From Eudorina sp. 2006-703-Eu-15 (taxonomy: Eukaryota; Chlorophyta; Chlorophyceae; Chlamydomonadales; Volvocaceae), in assembly GCA_003117195.1 (NCBI GenBank), contig BDSI01000098.1:262501-326500 (forward strand): DNA of 64,000 bases, read 5' to 3'. Shown here one piece after another: positions 53,134-64,000 of this stretch. A program made the translations under genes and the position numbers. Within the stretch, counting starts at the first letter, position 1; each line of letters starts with the position of its first letter. Under the pieces are notes generated by a model. That model made no database searches. It saw nothing but the letters and a program-made list of their open reading frames with translations, and was not told the origin of the DNA.

Positions 53134-55755
53134 CTGTGTCCACGGGCAAAACATCAAGGTCGGGGCTGCACCGCTGAAATCCGTCTCACAGCCGGTACCA
53201 GCCGCACGACCCACATCTCGCTACAACTTCGACGGTACACGAGCGTACGTGGATTCTTCCCTAGCGGGCTCTTGATTCAGGCCGCCAGCAACCTTCTGTC
53301 CCCTTGCCACACGACTGACACCACCGTGCAGCCAGCGCGACATGCAATGCACACGCTTTGACTGTACTCATGCAATACATACACACCGGGGTCGGGGGCT
53401 CTGGCCGGTTGTCTGGAGTTGAAACTCCCCGCCGGGGTAGGGACCAGTTGAAGGTGGTTGGAACTGGCCCTGTACGCTTCCCCCAACCCGTGGATGTCGC
53501 CCAGACGACACAGAGCGTTGCTGATGCTGCTGGTTTTCGTACGGCCTTGCCACATGGCCGCGCAACACTGCGAAGCATGCGAGGGGCACCAGAGTATCGG
53601 CGATTCGAGTGACAAGGGCTGAAACGCAGTATTATCCTCCAAATATCCAGCGCGGGCATCACGTTGCAGACTCTTACATTGTTCAATTTGTTCGAACTTC
53701 TTTGCATCACTGAGTCGCGCAGCCTGTGCTGCCCAGGCCGATGTGTCGGCCATCAACACAGAGGGCTGTGCTGTGTCCGGCTCGCCTATATATCAGGCAT
53801 TGATTGCTGCTGTGAGAGCACTGCTCAAGGGTTGCAGAGGCCGGAGTGTTCAACCTCGCAGTCGGTCAAGGTTCGAGTCAAACGTCTTCTCCAGAAATGC
53901 AAGGCAACATCTGAATCACACTGTTTGTTCTCTTATGCAAGACCACCAATAAAAATGTTCTTAGAAAAACTCCCCTCCGGATATCCCAATCGCCGTAGGC
54001 AGCCCTAATGGTCATGAATCACCAATACAGAATGCAGGTCACTTAATAAGAGTTTGGTAATTGATACTGAACACGGTGGTATGTTGCATGAATACGCAGC
54101 CGTGGGCCAACCGGGCCAACCAGGTGCCGCATTGCGTCGTACGTTGAATTATTAGGAGTGCTGGGCGAGTGCGAGTGCTAAGTATAATTAGACAATGACA
54201 AAAGCTTATATAAAATGAAGCGTTTACAAGTGATGGATCGGCCGCGAGGGGTTGATGCTTGGCACGTGGAATCGTCCCACGGCTCTTGCCGCAAAAGTTG
54301 CTAATCAACCCCATAAAAACCCTGTTCCTTGGATACCTTTGGAAAGTACGCACGTAGCCAGCATAGTGCTTGCGCGTCGGCTTTGCGCAGCCTTGGTTGA
54401 TAACCGCAGCCTTGGCTGATTTTTTAAACTCAAGAAAGCCTTGTACAAACATCGTTGCCTGGGAGCTAGGACATGGGCACCTCCGAATGGGGTGGAGGTA
54501 GGTGCAGGTAACGGCGTGGGAACGCTTAATTAGGAGGCCGGCCCAGGCGTTTGGATGCGTGCGGTCTGGGCGGTACCGTAAACCCAGGGTGTCAAGGTTG
54601 GACAAAATAAGACTGGATTGTATGCCATTGGGCATTGCAAGGTCAGGGAGGGCTGTGGCGGTCGGGAGGCAATGGTCAGCCACCCCGGCCTGCCAGAGCC
54701 CCATGGATGAGGCCTTGGCACTACGGGATCCAGTACAAGTGGGTACAGTGAGCTCTAGACCCGACTGTTACGTTGGCGCCAGCGGGATACACGGACCAAG
54801 CAGCAAGCACTGATCGGCAGGGAGACACGAACCCTCCAATGACAACGCAAGGCCAGGTGTATTAAAACATGTGACACAACGACACGTGCCGACAAAGCCT
54901 AATCAATAGAATACAGGTTACAATGGCGCACAGCGTGCACAGAAGTCCAGGAGGCCGCGCACTATGATAATGCCAGGATGCGAAAGGAACCCGACAACCA
55001 CTTTAACATGCAGTGTACATGGTGGAGCAACTCTACACCAATGGTTCACGGATCCCGCCACCCCTTATCGCAGGGGCGCCTCATTTTAATTAGGGCCTGC
55101 AGATGTTATTGCCGTTGGCGGCGCTGTTCTCGGCGGTTCCAATGGGTCGATCGGCAGTAGCACACGCGCACAGTTGATTCTACGGTTCGACCGCCCCGCA
55201 CGGCCCCGCGCTTGTATGTGCCGCCACCGATGTATGGCTTTGGGTTGCCGGTACATGGTACTCGTCTTACGACTCAACAGCGGCTACAGAGCCACTGCTT
55301 GGTGCCACTGACTGGGCCCTGCGGATGGCAAACGCGTGTGTACTGCAGCTGCACTGCACAGGAGCACAGCTGATCGCCTCCCAACTATCTTCACGGTTTG
55401 CTGGCTGCTTGCATGCATTGCGCATGCATAGTGTATCATGCACACGGCTGTCAACGTCCTTTTGCCCTGCCCGAGAGGGCATCACTCCCAGACCCACAAC
55501 CCATTTTCCTGTTAGCATTCCCGATGGGCTTGAGGTATTCAACTGAAATATCTCTTATCAAATCCACATTTCGCGGTGGAGTTGATGCAAAATCTGCCAA
55601 GAATTGCACGCTGCACTCGAAAACGTACGGTGATCCGTACCCTTAGAAGCTGAAATTGAGAAATATACAAGCATAGTATACCGTTATCACAGAGATAGCA
55701 ATATCTACATTAGCTGGATCCCTCAGTAAGGTCGTAGTGATTTCGGGGAACAAGG
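53134..55755. other. Divergent intergenic region between the coiled-coil gene and CFAP97
   Basis: About 2.6 kb upstream of both genes. Nearest the coiled-coil gene, a minus-strand open frame from an ATG at 53753 (MADTSAWAAQAARLSDAKKF...) reads like a first exon, but I find no in-frame splice to the exon at 53133. The rest (about 53760-55750) is lower in GC, without coding bias; a 221-codon minus-strand frame from 54704 looks spurious. Confidence 0.45.
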
Positions 55756-58700
55756 ATGTCCGACGTAGACGACGAGGAGGTTGGCGGTGAGGAGGAGGAG
55801 GAAGAGGTCGTGCTCGCCGCTCCAGATGATACATATGCAGATGACGATTTCGACGGTGCTGCAAACACGGCAGCAGCTGACGAGGAGGTGCGATGTGGAG
55901 GTGTTTTTTTCGTGCTGTAGTGCACGTCAGCGCATACATCTTAACCTTTGCAACTTTGTTTGCAGCCTGAACAAGGGGAAACGAGCTATGCGGCAGATGA
56001 AGAGTATAAAGATGACGACGAACCCGAGCCGGAGCCGTCCAGAAAGGCAGTAACTGAACTTGAGGACGAGAACTCTTATGCAGATGACTTTGATCAGTCC
56101 ATGGCCCCAGGTGCATCGCGAATGGCAGACGACGACGAGGTATGCTGCATGTGCTGCAGGCAGCTTGCTATTGGCTGACCCGAGGCAGACTTCTATGGCT
56201 CCACGTATCGCCCAAGGGCGAAGAAATGTTTCGTCATGCTGATTGGTAAAACAAATGCCGCGTACCCACAGGACCGGTCTGGTGCGATCGACGCTGCCAT
56301 CGGCGCGGCCACGGCGGGGGCTGCGGCGTTGGCAAAGTCCTCCTCGCGGTCGTCGTCGGCCGCTGGATCGAGGCCAGGAAGCGCCGTGTCTTCGGCTTCG
56401 AAACCATCTTCGGCCAAACCTGCCTCCGCCCCTGCAGCAGCACCAAAGCCGGCAGCAGCCTCGAAGCCGACCGTGGACGCGCCAAAATCCGTCCCGGCAA
56501 AGCCAACAGCACCGGCACGGCCAGCTGCGGCCGCGGCGCCCAAGCCGGCCGTGCCCAAGCCGGTCGCTGCCAAGCCGGCCGCGGCGCCCGTTTCGGTCAA
56601 GCCCGTTGTCGTGCCTCCGAAACCGGCAGTTCCGCGCGCCCCCGCTGGAGCGGTCAAAGCAGCGGCACCCAAGGTGAGCCGTTGCCCGGTGCGGAATGGG
56701 GTCAGTTTGGTGGTGGAGTGGAGGGGATTTTCGACCATCCCTGTTGGGGGTTACACCATCCATCCTGAGGGCACCAAAGCCTGCAGTTCGGTACGCGCGA
56801 CCACATTCCAGGTGCCGGCTTGTCTGACCCGGTGCGCACCTCCCACCGTCTTTGTGACACCTTTAGTTGATCTGGGTCAGCGGACGTCGTGCCCGCGCTG
56901 CTGGGCAGTGGGCGATGGGCAGTGGGCACCGATGCTGGGCAGTTTGCAGTTTGCAGCGGGCAGCGGGCGGTGGGCAGCGGGCACCGATGCGCGGCGCGCG
57001 ATGTGGGTCGGCGGTCGATAGGGCGGCAAAGGGCGCCACTCAAACTCGAGAAACCCTTTGCATGACGTTCCGGTGTGTTTATAGCGAGGAAAACCGTCCG
57101 ACCCAAACCAGTTGCAAGTAGTCTGATATGGCCGTGGGTATCGGTGTGAGAAACCCGCTGGAGAAACCCGCCCGACCGATTCTGGTATGTGTGTGTTGTG
57201 TCATATATCCTTCGTCAACCGGGCCAGCCGAATCAGGCACGCGGTGATTGTCTGTCGCTCCGTCGGTCAGTCGGTGGGGTTGCATGTGTGCGGGTACACG
57301 TGAAGGCGCGGGCGCGGGTGCAGAGGAGCCGAAGGCGCAGGGGCGGGGAGTGCTGGAACGTGTCGGGGCCGGTTGATGTCGTTGACAATAAACCCAATGT
57401 CCCAACCCAAAGCATTGTTGGGAAGCCCAGCAAGGACTCGAGGTCCCGAGAGCTCTCTTGGCGACTCGAGGGAGGCCCCAAGGAGGTCTGCGGCGAGCGG
57501 GATTTGTGGTTGGTATGTCAGTCGTCGTACTACGAGAAATCGCACGAGGTGTCGTACACGGCCTCGTATCAGCGAATGGGAAAAAGCGGTACCCTGGAGC
57601 GGCGGGATCTGCGGCCCAGCAGCAGACTGTGCCGAAGGACGGGATGGCTCGGGGGCCCGATGGCTCGGGGCCCGCCGCCGCCCCGGACCGGACTTGGAGG
57701 AGAGGGGGAAGGACGAGGGGGCGATACGGGCACGTCTTGGCCGTTCCCCGCATGTGGGTCACGAAGGGTGACACGCGCGCGTGTGTGTAGGGAACTGGCT
57801 TCCGTGGCGTGCGAGGCGGAACGACGCAACGGCGCAAAGCCTCGGGCGGGTTGGGGGATAAGATGCGAAACCCACACCCCGGGCTGGGGAACAATCTGCG
57901 AGAGGCCCCACCAAAAGGCATTTGGTCCAGGGGACCTACCCAGGGAGCATCTGTGCGGCCTCGCCGACTGAAGCTTCCTTCTGTTCTGTCTTCTTGTTCC
58001 CGCCACAGTCTCCTGTCCATCATACCGCCCCATCGGCTCCATCCATACCCCGGCCGCATCCCTCATCACCCGTCGCGCGCAGCCTTGGTTCGATTTTTCC
58101 AGTCTAACCCCAGCCTCCTCGCCGCGCCGCTGCTCCCCCGGTTTCTCACCCGCAGCCCGCCCCGCCGCCGCCGGTGCCCGCCAAACCGGCCGTGCCGGCG
58201 CGCAACATGCTGCCCGCCGCGCCTCCGCCGGCGCAGCCGCCGCCCGTGGGCGTCGGCACGGGGGGCCAGAAGGTGAAACTCACCTTCACGGGCCCGCCCA
58301 ACACCGCCCGCGCCGCGCCCACGGTCAAGCCCGACTACTCGCACAACTCCTTCGAGGTGAAGAAGATAAGCAGCGACAACGTGAAGCTGTGCAACCGGCT
58401 CGTGGAGATCTCCCGCGCGCCGCCCAACCCCGCGTACAACAACGCGCTGTCGGTGGGGTCCGCGGTCGTGACGGGGAAGCTGGCGCCCGCCAACGTGGCG
58501 GCGGCCACCGTCAACCGGCACAAGAAGGAGGACAAGATCGCGCAGGAGAATCTGGCGCTGTACAAGCGGCTGCAGGTGCGACAGCGATTGGGCGGGCGGG
58601 CGTGTAAGAAAACTTGGGAGGCGGTGTGTGCCATTGCAAGAAAGAAACGAGGGCCGCTGGAAGAGGATTCCAGGACGACATGAGCTGTGTGTCTAGATAA

Positions 58701-59370
58701 GAGACGCATGAGCTGTGTGTGTTTGTGTGTTTTCGGCGGCGACACCCGTCCGGACAAACGATTGTGTGGGTGTGTGCACAATGGGAGAACTTAGTCGCGA
58801 GTGCGCATGTTGATGGATAACCACCCGACGCATGACTCATCCGGCTCATGCGGGACGGGCCCCGTTCCTCGCGTCGTTGCGCAGGGCGTCAAGCCCACGC
58901 CGGGCATCAACCGGGATAACCTCAACAAAGACTTTGCCAAGACGCAAGCCTACAGCGACAATGCGCGCAAGGTCAAGGCCCCGCCGCCCGGCCCCGCCGC
59001 CGCCCCGCCCTCCGCTGCCAAGCTGGCGGCATCGGGGGCGGCGCGGCAGCCAGCCGTCGGCAGTGCCGAGGACGTCTACAGCCGTCCCAGCGCGAGCTCG
59101 AGCCGCGCCGGCTCGACGACCGGCGGCTCGTCGGCAGCGGCGGCAGCGCAGCCGCAACGGACCGGAAGCGGTCTCAGCGGCGGCGGCGGCGGTGGTATCG
59201 GAGCGCCCGAGTTGTCCACGGTGATTGAGGGCCCGGAGGGCGAGAGCTTGGAGGTTGTGTTCTCAGGGGCGCCGCGCAGCGGTGGCGGCGGCGGCGGCGA
59301 CGCGCCGCCGGACTTGGAGCCGGAGTACAGCATGGACCCGGACTTTGCTAGCCAGTCCTTTGCAACGTGA
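55756..59370 (+). CDS. CFAP97/Hemingway-type cilia- and flagella-associated protein
   Basis: CFAP97 (Hemingway) proteins are axonemal/ciliary proteins, in flies needed for motile cilia and sperm flagella. Exons: 55756-55887, 55966-56139, 56272-56673, 58156-58575, 58885-59370; 537 codons plus TGA, all phase 0. Seen: an acidic N-terminus with repeated YADD motifs (MSDVDDEEVGGEEEEEEVV, TYADDDFD, SYADDFDQ); a Lys/Ala/Pro-rich exon 3 resembling a microtubule-binding linker; then the conserved domain (about residues 298-410): HNSFEVKKISSDN, RHKKEDKIAQENLALYKRLQ, then GINRDNLNKDFAKTQAYSDN. The IxxENxxLxxRL pattern and downstream RxxLxKDxxxxxxYxxN are the family signature. The C-terminal exon is Ala/Gly/Ser-rich and ends acidic. 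The ATG was chosen because it opens the acidic exon directly and the frame is otherwise closed upstream. Confidence 0.85.
56674..58155 (+). other. CFAP97 intron 3 (1,482 bp)
   Basis: Donor GTGAGC, acceptor TCACCCGCAG. It contains short direct repeats of GGGCAGTGGGC (56905-56990), family B copies near 57092-57180, and long stop-free frames on both strands produced by GC-richness. No exon-like segment matches the protein on either side. Confidence 0.6.
57100..57185 (-). repeat. Dispersed repeat family B, paired copies in a CFAP97 intron
   Basis: AACCGTCCGACCCAAACCAG at about 57092-57112 and GAGAAACCCGCCCGACCG near 57160-57178, about 70 bp apart with an additional GAGAAACCCGC half-copy between them. 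Confidence 0.55.
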
Positions 59371-62246
59371 GGGATGGAGCCCGTCGTTTGCAACGTGAGG
59401 GGGAAATTACTCGGGCGTCTCGGGAAGGGCCGCAGTGGCCGGCAAGTCGTTTACGACGGTGACGCGCGGGTTTGAGCCGAGGATGCGGTGGGACCCACCC
59501 TGTGTGCCTTCGGGGCCCAACCGACCGACCGTCAGGCTGCGCGCGGTCATGACAAAAGCTGATAAGCACGAGGCCGAGGCGAGTCTCGGTGTAGCGGTGA
59601 AGGTTCGCCGCGGCGAGGGGGCGGACGGGCGCACGGGCTGGCTGGCTGTAAGAGGTGCGGCCGACAGCGGTTGGAAGCGGGAGCCGGAGGATGGTCGTGT
59701 GGAGGGCCAGGGCAGACATGCGGTTGTCGCCGGGGTGGCTGGTCGGATGGGTGGCTGCTCGCCGGGGTGGCTGCCTGGGTGACTGGTCGGATTGGTGTTT
59801 GGCCGCCTGGAGAGGTGGCTGGCTGCCTGGGCTGGCTGCCTGGGCTGGCTGGCTACCCGGCTGGCTGGATAAATTAAAAAAGTGTACAGTGGTAAGGGAG
59901 AGGAGGTGGAGAGGGGAGTCATGCACTGCGGGCAGGGCGGTGCACAGACCGTGGCGGTCGCATGTGGGGGCACAGCTGGCCGGGAAGGGAGTCTCGTCGT
60001 GCCGCGGACACCGCGGCCCTGGTTTGCAGTCTATCCGAGGCACGGGGAGGCTGGGTGGTCGTCGCTGGGTGTGGTCTCTCAGTTGTTGGGTGCGGATGTC
60101 GTTCAGGTTTCGGAGCGTGTGTGCGCGCGCGAGCACACATACGGTAATATGCTGTACATTGTCACATGGGGGCAGGTTCCACGGTGAACCCACATGGGCC
60201 GTCAGTATTGCGTCGGACGGGGTCGAAGAAGGAAGGGTGCTGTGCCAAGGCGGTTGACAGGCTGCCATAATTGTAGTCACGGTACCAGCATCAAGTTGAT
60301 GTGGTACGAAATGATCGTCACCGGGCCTGGTTTGGCCATGTCGGCGCGCCGCTCGGTCGTGATGTGTCCGTATAAGCTTGGTGTAATGCGAGGGCTGGGA
60401 AGGCCTGCGCGCGGGCGGCACGGCAAGAAGACTTGAGCACGGGACTGGCTGGGGCGACGGAACTGGCGCTCCCGCACTGGCTGTACGACAGGCCGTCACG
60501 CACGTGACTTGTGCGGAGTAGCATGTCTGAGCCACGACTGGTCGTTGCGATGACCAAACCCGGAGGAGCTGCGGCGCAGCCGACAGCCACAGGAGCTGCG
60601 GAGTACGCCGACAGCAAGTGTCATGTGCGGGCCAAGCAGCCAGTCCGAAGCCCGCGCGTGGACCCCGCTCTGCTGCCACGGGGGAACGGGGACGATTGCC
60701 CAAATACCCTTCCACGCACGGGACGTTGGCGATCACTTAACTCCTCCAACATTAATGCACATGCCGCCGGGCATTGCGCGCGGGCACGTTAGTCGAGAGT
60801 GCCCCAACGGTGCCAACCGTCGGTGGGTGGCCGTTGCCTTTTCGTGGCACTGGATCCGGTTGCTGTACAGGCCCGTTGTTTGCCGGGTCGCTCCTGCCGG
60901 GGCGCTGGCTTCCTGTAGGAAGAGCTATCTCAGATCACGTTACACTCCCGGGCACTCCCGCGTTACCCAGCCATTAGCACACCAAAGGAACCTCATACTT
61001 CACCATGTCGTAAAAAGTCGTAGCCGCCGCCGCCGCGTCCCGCGTAGATAGACCATGCGCATGCCGTCCTGCACTCCCATCATCGCGACCTCCCCGCGTG
61101 CCAGCCTGGCCGCCTGCCTGGGGGTTCAATGGTTACACCGCCCAAACCAGCGCAGCGCGCCAACCGACCAACCAACCACGAAACCCTTCTCAAGGACGCC
61201 CGCCGTGCCCTTTCGGCATCCCCGTCATGGCATCCCCGTTCCGCCGCGCCGCGCCCTACCCCGCCCGCCGAGCTCTGCCCCTCGACGTGCTCCCCGCGTT
61301 GGCGCGCAGCCTCCAGTGTACAGTTGCCGTACATGCCATGTACGCGCCCGCCGATATTGTACGAGTTACATGTGTGCGAACACCATTCCCCCGCCGCCTC
61401 CGCCGCCGGGCGCCCCTCCCCCCGCCCACAAGCTCTCCAGGGGCTGAACCCTCGGTAGCTGCTGCAGTACGGCACCCAAACCGAGGCCGAAGTGGTCAGC
61501 GGAGCTCGGCCCAAGCACAGCTGCGTGCAGGGTGCCGTCCGTCTGACAACCCGCCCAACCAACTGAGATCAACCGTACTCAACCGACAACGTACCCAACT
61601 GTCCCGCAGCGCCGCCCCTTGGTGTCCCACTGGCCACCACGACCCAAGCACACTTCATGGGAAGCAACCGGGGACACAACCTCCATTCCCCCGCTAGTCT
61701 AGTTAGTTAGTTCGTTAGTGCCCCGAAACCAAACCAGCAAGCTCAGGGACCGCGCCAACTATCTCGCGGGCGGGCGGCCGACGCTGACGCCCCCGTGGTG
61801 ACCCCCCGTGGGGCTGTTTCTGGTTAACCCCCTGGTGACACAGCCCCCGCTTGCCCGCTTCCTTTTACGCCGGTCGGCCCAACGGCCAACGGCCAACGCA
61901 GCCCCGCCGGGATTTCACACACGGAGGCGACGACGTCCGCGACCCGAACGACGCACTTAGATCGCCACCGCCCTTCACTCCTTGGCCTAGGTGTGGGGAG
62001 GGGCCACAACCTCAGGGATGGCCCGACCTGATCACCGAGCCAGCCGCGGGACCATCAGGCGCAGCGCGCCGCCGCCGCCGCGATCGGCCGAGCCTGCCTC
62101 TGTTTTTGCCATTCCAACAACAATCCTCCCCCACCTTCTATTCCTCCCTCCTGCTCCTGCCCCTCCTGCGCCCGCCCCTCCTGCTCCTGCCCCTCCTGCT
62201 CCTGCGTTTGCTCCTGCTGCTGGCTGCTACTGCCGTCCGGCGCCTT
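59371..62246. other. Convergent intergenic region between CFAP97 and the TMEM205-like gene
   Basis: Contains both 3' UTRs. GGCTGGCTGCCTGG-type repeats occur at 59745-59870, TAGTCTAGTTAGTTAG at 61697-61715, and CTCCTGCCCCTCCTG repeats at 62140-62205. A TTACA (TGTAA on minus) at 61366-61370 is a distant candidate poly(A) signal for the minus-strand gene. The 462-codon minus-strand frame (60736-59348) is Pro/Ser/Arg-rich shadow sequence. Confidence 0.5.
59647..59651 (+). terminator. TGTAA poly(A) signal of the CFAP97 gene
   Basis: TGTAA 277 nt after the stop codon, within the expected range for volvocine 3' UTRs. Confidence 0.5.
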
Positions 62247-63759
62247 TCAGACGTTCATGACCAGCAGTGACGCCAGGAACCAGCCATGGCCCACCGCCAC
62301 ACAGAAGGACACCAGATTGACCAGGCTGCTCATGCCGTGCCACTTCCCGAACTGGGGGGGCGGCGAGAGGGGCGAAAGGGGGTACGGGGGCCAAAGGGCG
62401 TCTGGGAGGGGCTGAGGGTGACAGACGACTGATTCCACCCCGGCCCAGGCCCACATCCACACCCACCTCACCCACATCCACACCCACACCCACACGCCAC
62501 ACCCACACGCCACACCCACACGCCAACTCGCGCACACGGGTCCGCGTGGCCATACCTCCTTGTACAACGTCGCGATGCGCTCCTTGTCCGCGTCAGTCTT
62601 CTCCGGCTTGTTCTCAATGTCGTACCTGCAGTACAGCAGCAGTACGGCAGATGTCTGACCGGTGCTCGATGCTTCGTGCTGCGCTGACTGGTCTGTGGAG
62701 TGCGTCAGCGTCGAGATCCGAGATCCAGATTATGACCCATGGCTCGGATGGAGATGGGAGTCGTGACCGATCGGACCAGCAGCGCTGCTGACCAGGACGA
62801 CGAGGGACAGGGTGCGATCTTCTACCCAGACCCGCACCGGTCAAATCAAACCCGGGGCATTGGTCGGCCAACCCCTCCCACCCACGACCCACCCTGGGCA
62901 GTGTCCTTCCCAGCCCCCGCCCGCACGCCCGCCCACCTCTGGAACATCAGGTCGGTGCAGATGGGCTCGAGGGCCAGCCAGTTGACCAGCAGGCCGCCCA
63001 GCGACACCGCCAGGGTCACCAGCGCTCGAGTGCCCGCGGGGCTGGCGGCGGCGCCCGCGAGTGCCAGCGTGATCAACGCGAGCAGGTTGGCGCCTGGGGG
63101 AGAGCGGAGAGGGAGGGAGAGGGAGGGAGGGAGGGGTGTGCGTGCTTGTTCGTGTAAGTGTAAGTGCACGTATGCGTTCCAGCGAGAAACCCGCCCGGGC
63201 CAACCATGCAGTGTGTGTTTGTGTATGTGCGTCATTCCGCAGGCAAGGCAGGAGTATACTTGTGGATGGGGGCATAGGAAATTGGTAAAAGGGGTTAGGG
63301 TTTATAAGATTCTGCAGACACATCAAGCCCGGCGACAGGCAGAGGGGGTAAGAGGGTCAGCCAGCCAGACAGACAGACAGACGTACAGACAGGTGCGGGT
63401 CATTGCACTGGCGCGCCGGTTGCCGTACACGCAACCCGGGATAGCTCGACCGCTCACTTGCTCGCTGAGCGCAGGACTCCGTGTGCCCGTGCACCGCGTG
63501 GCCGTGCACCTGTACGCCGCGCGTGAACCGCGACCCTCGTACACCGCCCCGTCGTACACCGCCCCGTCATACACCGGGTACCCGTCGTACACCGCCTCGT
63601 CGTGCACCGCCCCGTCGTACACGCACCCACCCGTGGTGAGCGCAAAGTACTGAGGGAAGAGCTTGGATTGCACCTTGCCGAAGGTCTGGCGGGGGAGGTT
63701 CTTGAACATGGTAAGGCCCACGAAGAACGTGTTCCACAGCTGCGCGCCCAGGAGGATGG
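62247..63759 (-). CDS. TMEM205/DUF4149-type membrane protein (5' partial)
   Basis: Small multi-span membrane protein; TMEM205 in mammals is linked to cisplatin resistance and secretion, and plants carry the same domain in some LEA-like proteins. The algal role is unknown. Exons in order: ~63759-63631, 63093-62937, 62625-62556, 62351-62247 (TGA at 62249-62247), all in frame. Seen: first helix LLGAQLWNTFFVGLTMF followed by the family hallmark LPRQTFGKVQSKLFPQYF; a second helix NLLALITLALAG; a third TLAVSLGGLLVNWLAL with EPICTDLMFQRYDIENK; then the conserved KWHGMSSLVNLVSF and a last helix AVGHGWFLASLLVMNV. The upstream exon(s) and start codon lie right of the window. The acceptor at 63760 is inferred from a CTAAC branch-like site and the pyrimidine-rich stretch upstream. 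Confidence 0.82.
63094..63630 (-). other. TMEM205-like gene intron with tandem repeats
   Basis: On the minus strand, donor GTGGGT (63630) and acceptor CCCCCAG. It contains family B and C repeat fragments (63178-63290), a CAGA run (63365-63393) and a 15-bp array, TACACCGCCCCGTCG (63539-63625). Stop-free frames in the array are repeat artefacts. Confidence 0.6.
63539..63625 (+). repeat. 15-bp tandem repeat TCGTACACCGCCCCG
   Basis: About five degenerate copies next to the donor site of the intron above. Confidence 0.8.
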
Positions 63760-64000
63760 CTGACAGCCACAGCGAGCCAGCGCGGGACGAGACGAGACGA
63801 GAGACGTGGTGGCAGGGGATCCGAATCCGGATCCGGGCGCGGATCGGGGTGTGGATCGGGGTTAGAAAGCAGAGGAAAACCAATTCGGGGATCGGACCGG
63901 GGTGTGGGCCGGGTGGGGATTCTTTAGAATGTGGACCGGCTGGGGACGGCACCGAGGTCAGGATCGGCCAGACAGAGAGCGAGGGGCAGAGAGCGAGGAA
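63760..64000 (-). other. Intron at right edge
   Basis: Rich in GGATC/CGGGGT repeats (GGATCCGAATCCGGATCCGG at about 63818-63837) and a GAGACGAGAC run. On the minus strand it carries CTTTCTAACCCC, a plausible branch site for the 63759 exon. No coding exon is seen. Confidence 0.5.

Noticed and set aside
54039..54704. 221-codon minus-strand frame in the divergent spacer
   Set aside because: No codon bias, no domain, no splice context; low-GC spacer sequence.
59348..60736. 462-codon minus-strand frame downstream of CFAP97
   Set aside because: Pro/Ser/Arg/His-rich with no domain, overlaps the CFAP97 3' UTR and its TGTAA signal, and begins at an ATG without other support.
1..64000. CRISPR array, bacterial operon or integrated phage/virus
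   Set aside because: All tandem repeats lack unique spacers of even length, the genes have spliceosomal introns and TGTAA signals, and no viral structural, polymerase or integrase domain was recognised.

Overview
This is nuclear DNA from a green alga, most probably a volvocine (Chlamydomonas/Volvox lineage). The evidence is a very GC-rich sequence with strong G/C preference at third codon positions, many short exons with CAG|GT junctions, introns loaded with (TG)n, (GGAT)n and other tandem repeats, TGTAA poly(A) signals (the chlorophycean type), Ser/Pro-rich extracellular linkers, and a cilium gene. Genes cover most of the window, but usually only about a third of each gene is exon. Long open frames on the opposite strand are mostly shadows of GC-rich exons or of repeats.

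Layout, left to right. (1) 367-17034, plus strand: the 3' 21 exons of a very large gene. It encodes EGF-like modules, a glycoside-hydrolase-like catalytic domain with both candidate catalytic Glu residues, a Ser/Pro-rich linker, a REJ/PKD-like region, one membrane span and a cytoplasmic tail (2,499 residues visible; the 5' end is off the window). (2) 19973-24796, minus: Mediator subunit MED20. (3) 25336-29941, plus: a FAM185A/DUF4097-like beta-strand-repeat protein with a likely organelle-targeting N-terminus. (4) 30875-35242, plus: an SnRK2-like Ser/Thr protein kinase with an NRD instead of HRD catalytic loop, a Gln-rich insert, a 13-nt microexon and a GC-AG intron. (5) 41402-53108, minus: a 24-exon, about 1,704-residue coiled-coil protein of unknown identity. 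(6) 55756-59370, plus: a CFAP97/Hemingway-type ciliary protein. (7) 62247-63759, minus: the 3' part of a TMEM205/DUF4149-type membrane protein whose 5' end lies beyond the right edge.

The genes alternate in orientation. MED20 and the FAM185A-like gene are head to head across about 540 bp, and the coiled-coil gene and CFAP97 are head to head across about 2.6 kb. The pairs 1/2, 4/5 and 6/7 are tail to tail. I see no operon-like functional cluster; the genes are ordinary eukaryotic neighbours (cell surface, transcription, organelle, signalling, cytoskeleton/cilium, membrane).

The non-coding part holds at least three short dispersed repeat families (A: element with a GACCCGCGGGTC core; B: GAGAAACCCGCCCGACCC motif; C: element flanked by TG microsatellites), a 36-bp satellite of about 16 copies, a 1.1-kb GGAT/poly-G satellite inside an intron, and a roughly 190-bp AT-rich insert. 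I judged exon boundaries by eye from splice consensus, reading-frame continuity and family similarity. Every multi-exon model given here is frame-consistent, but none has transcript support.
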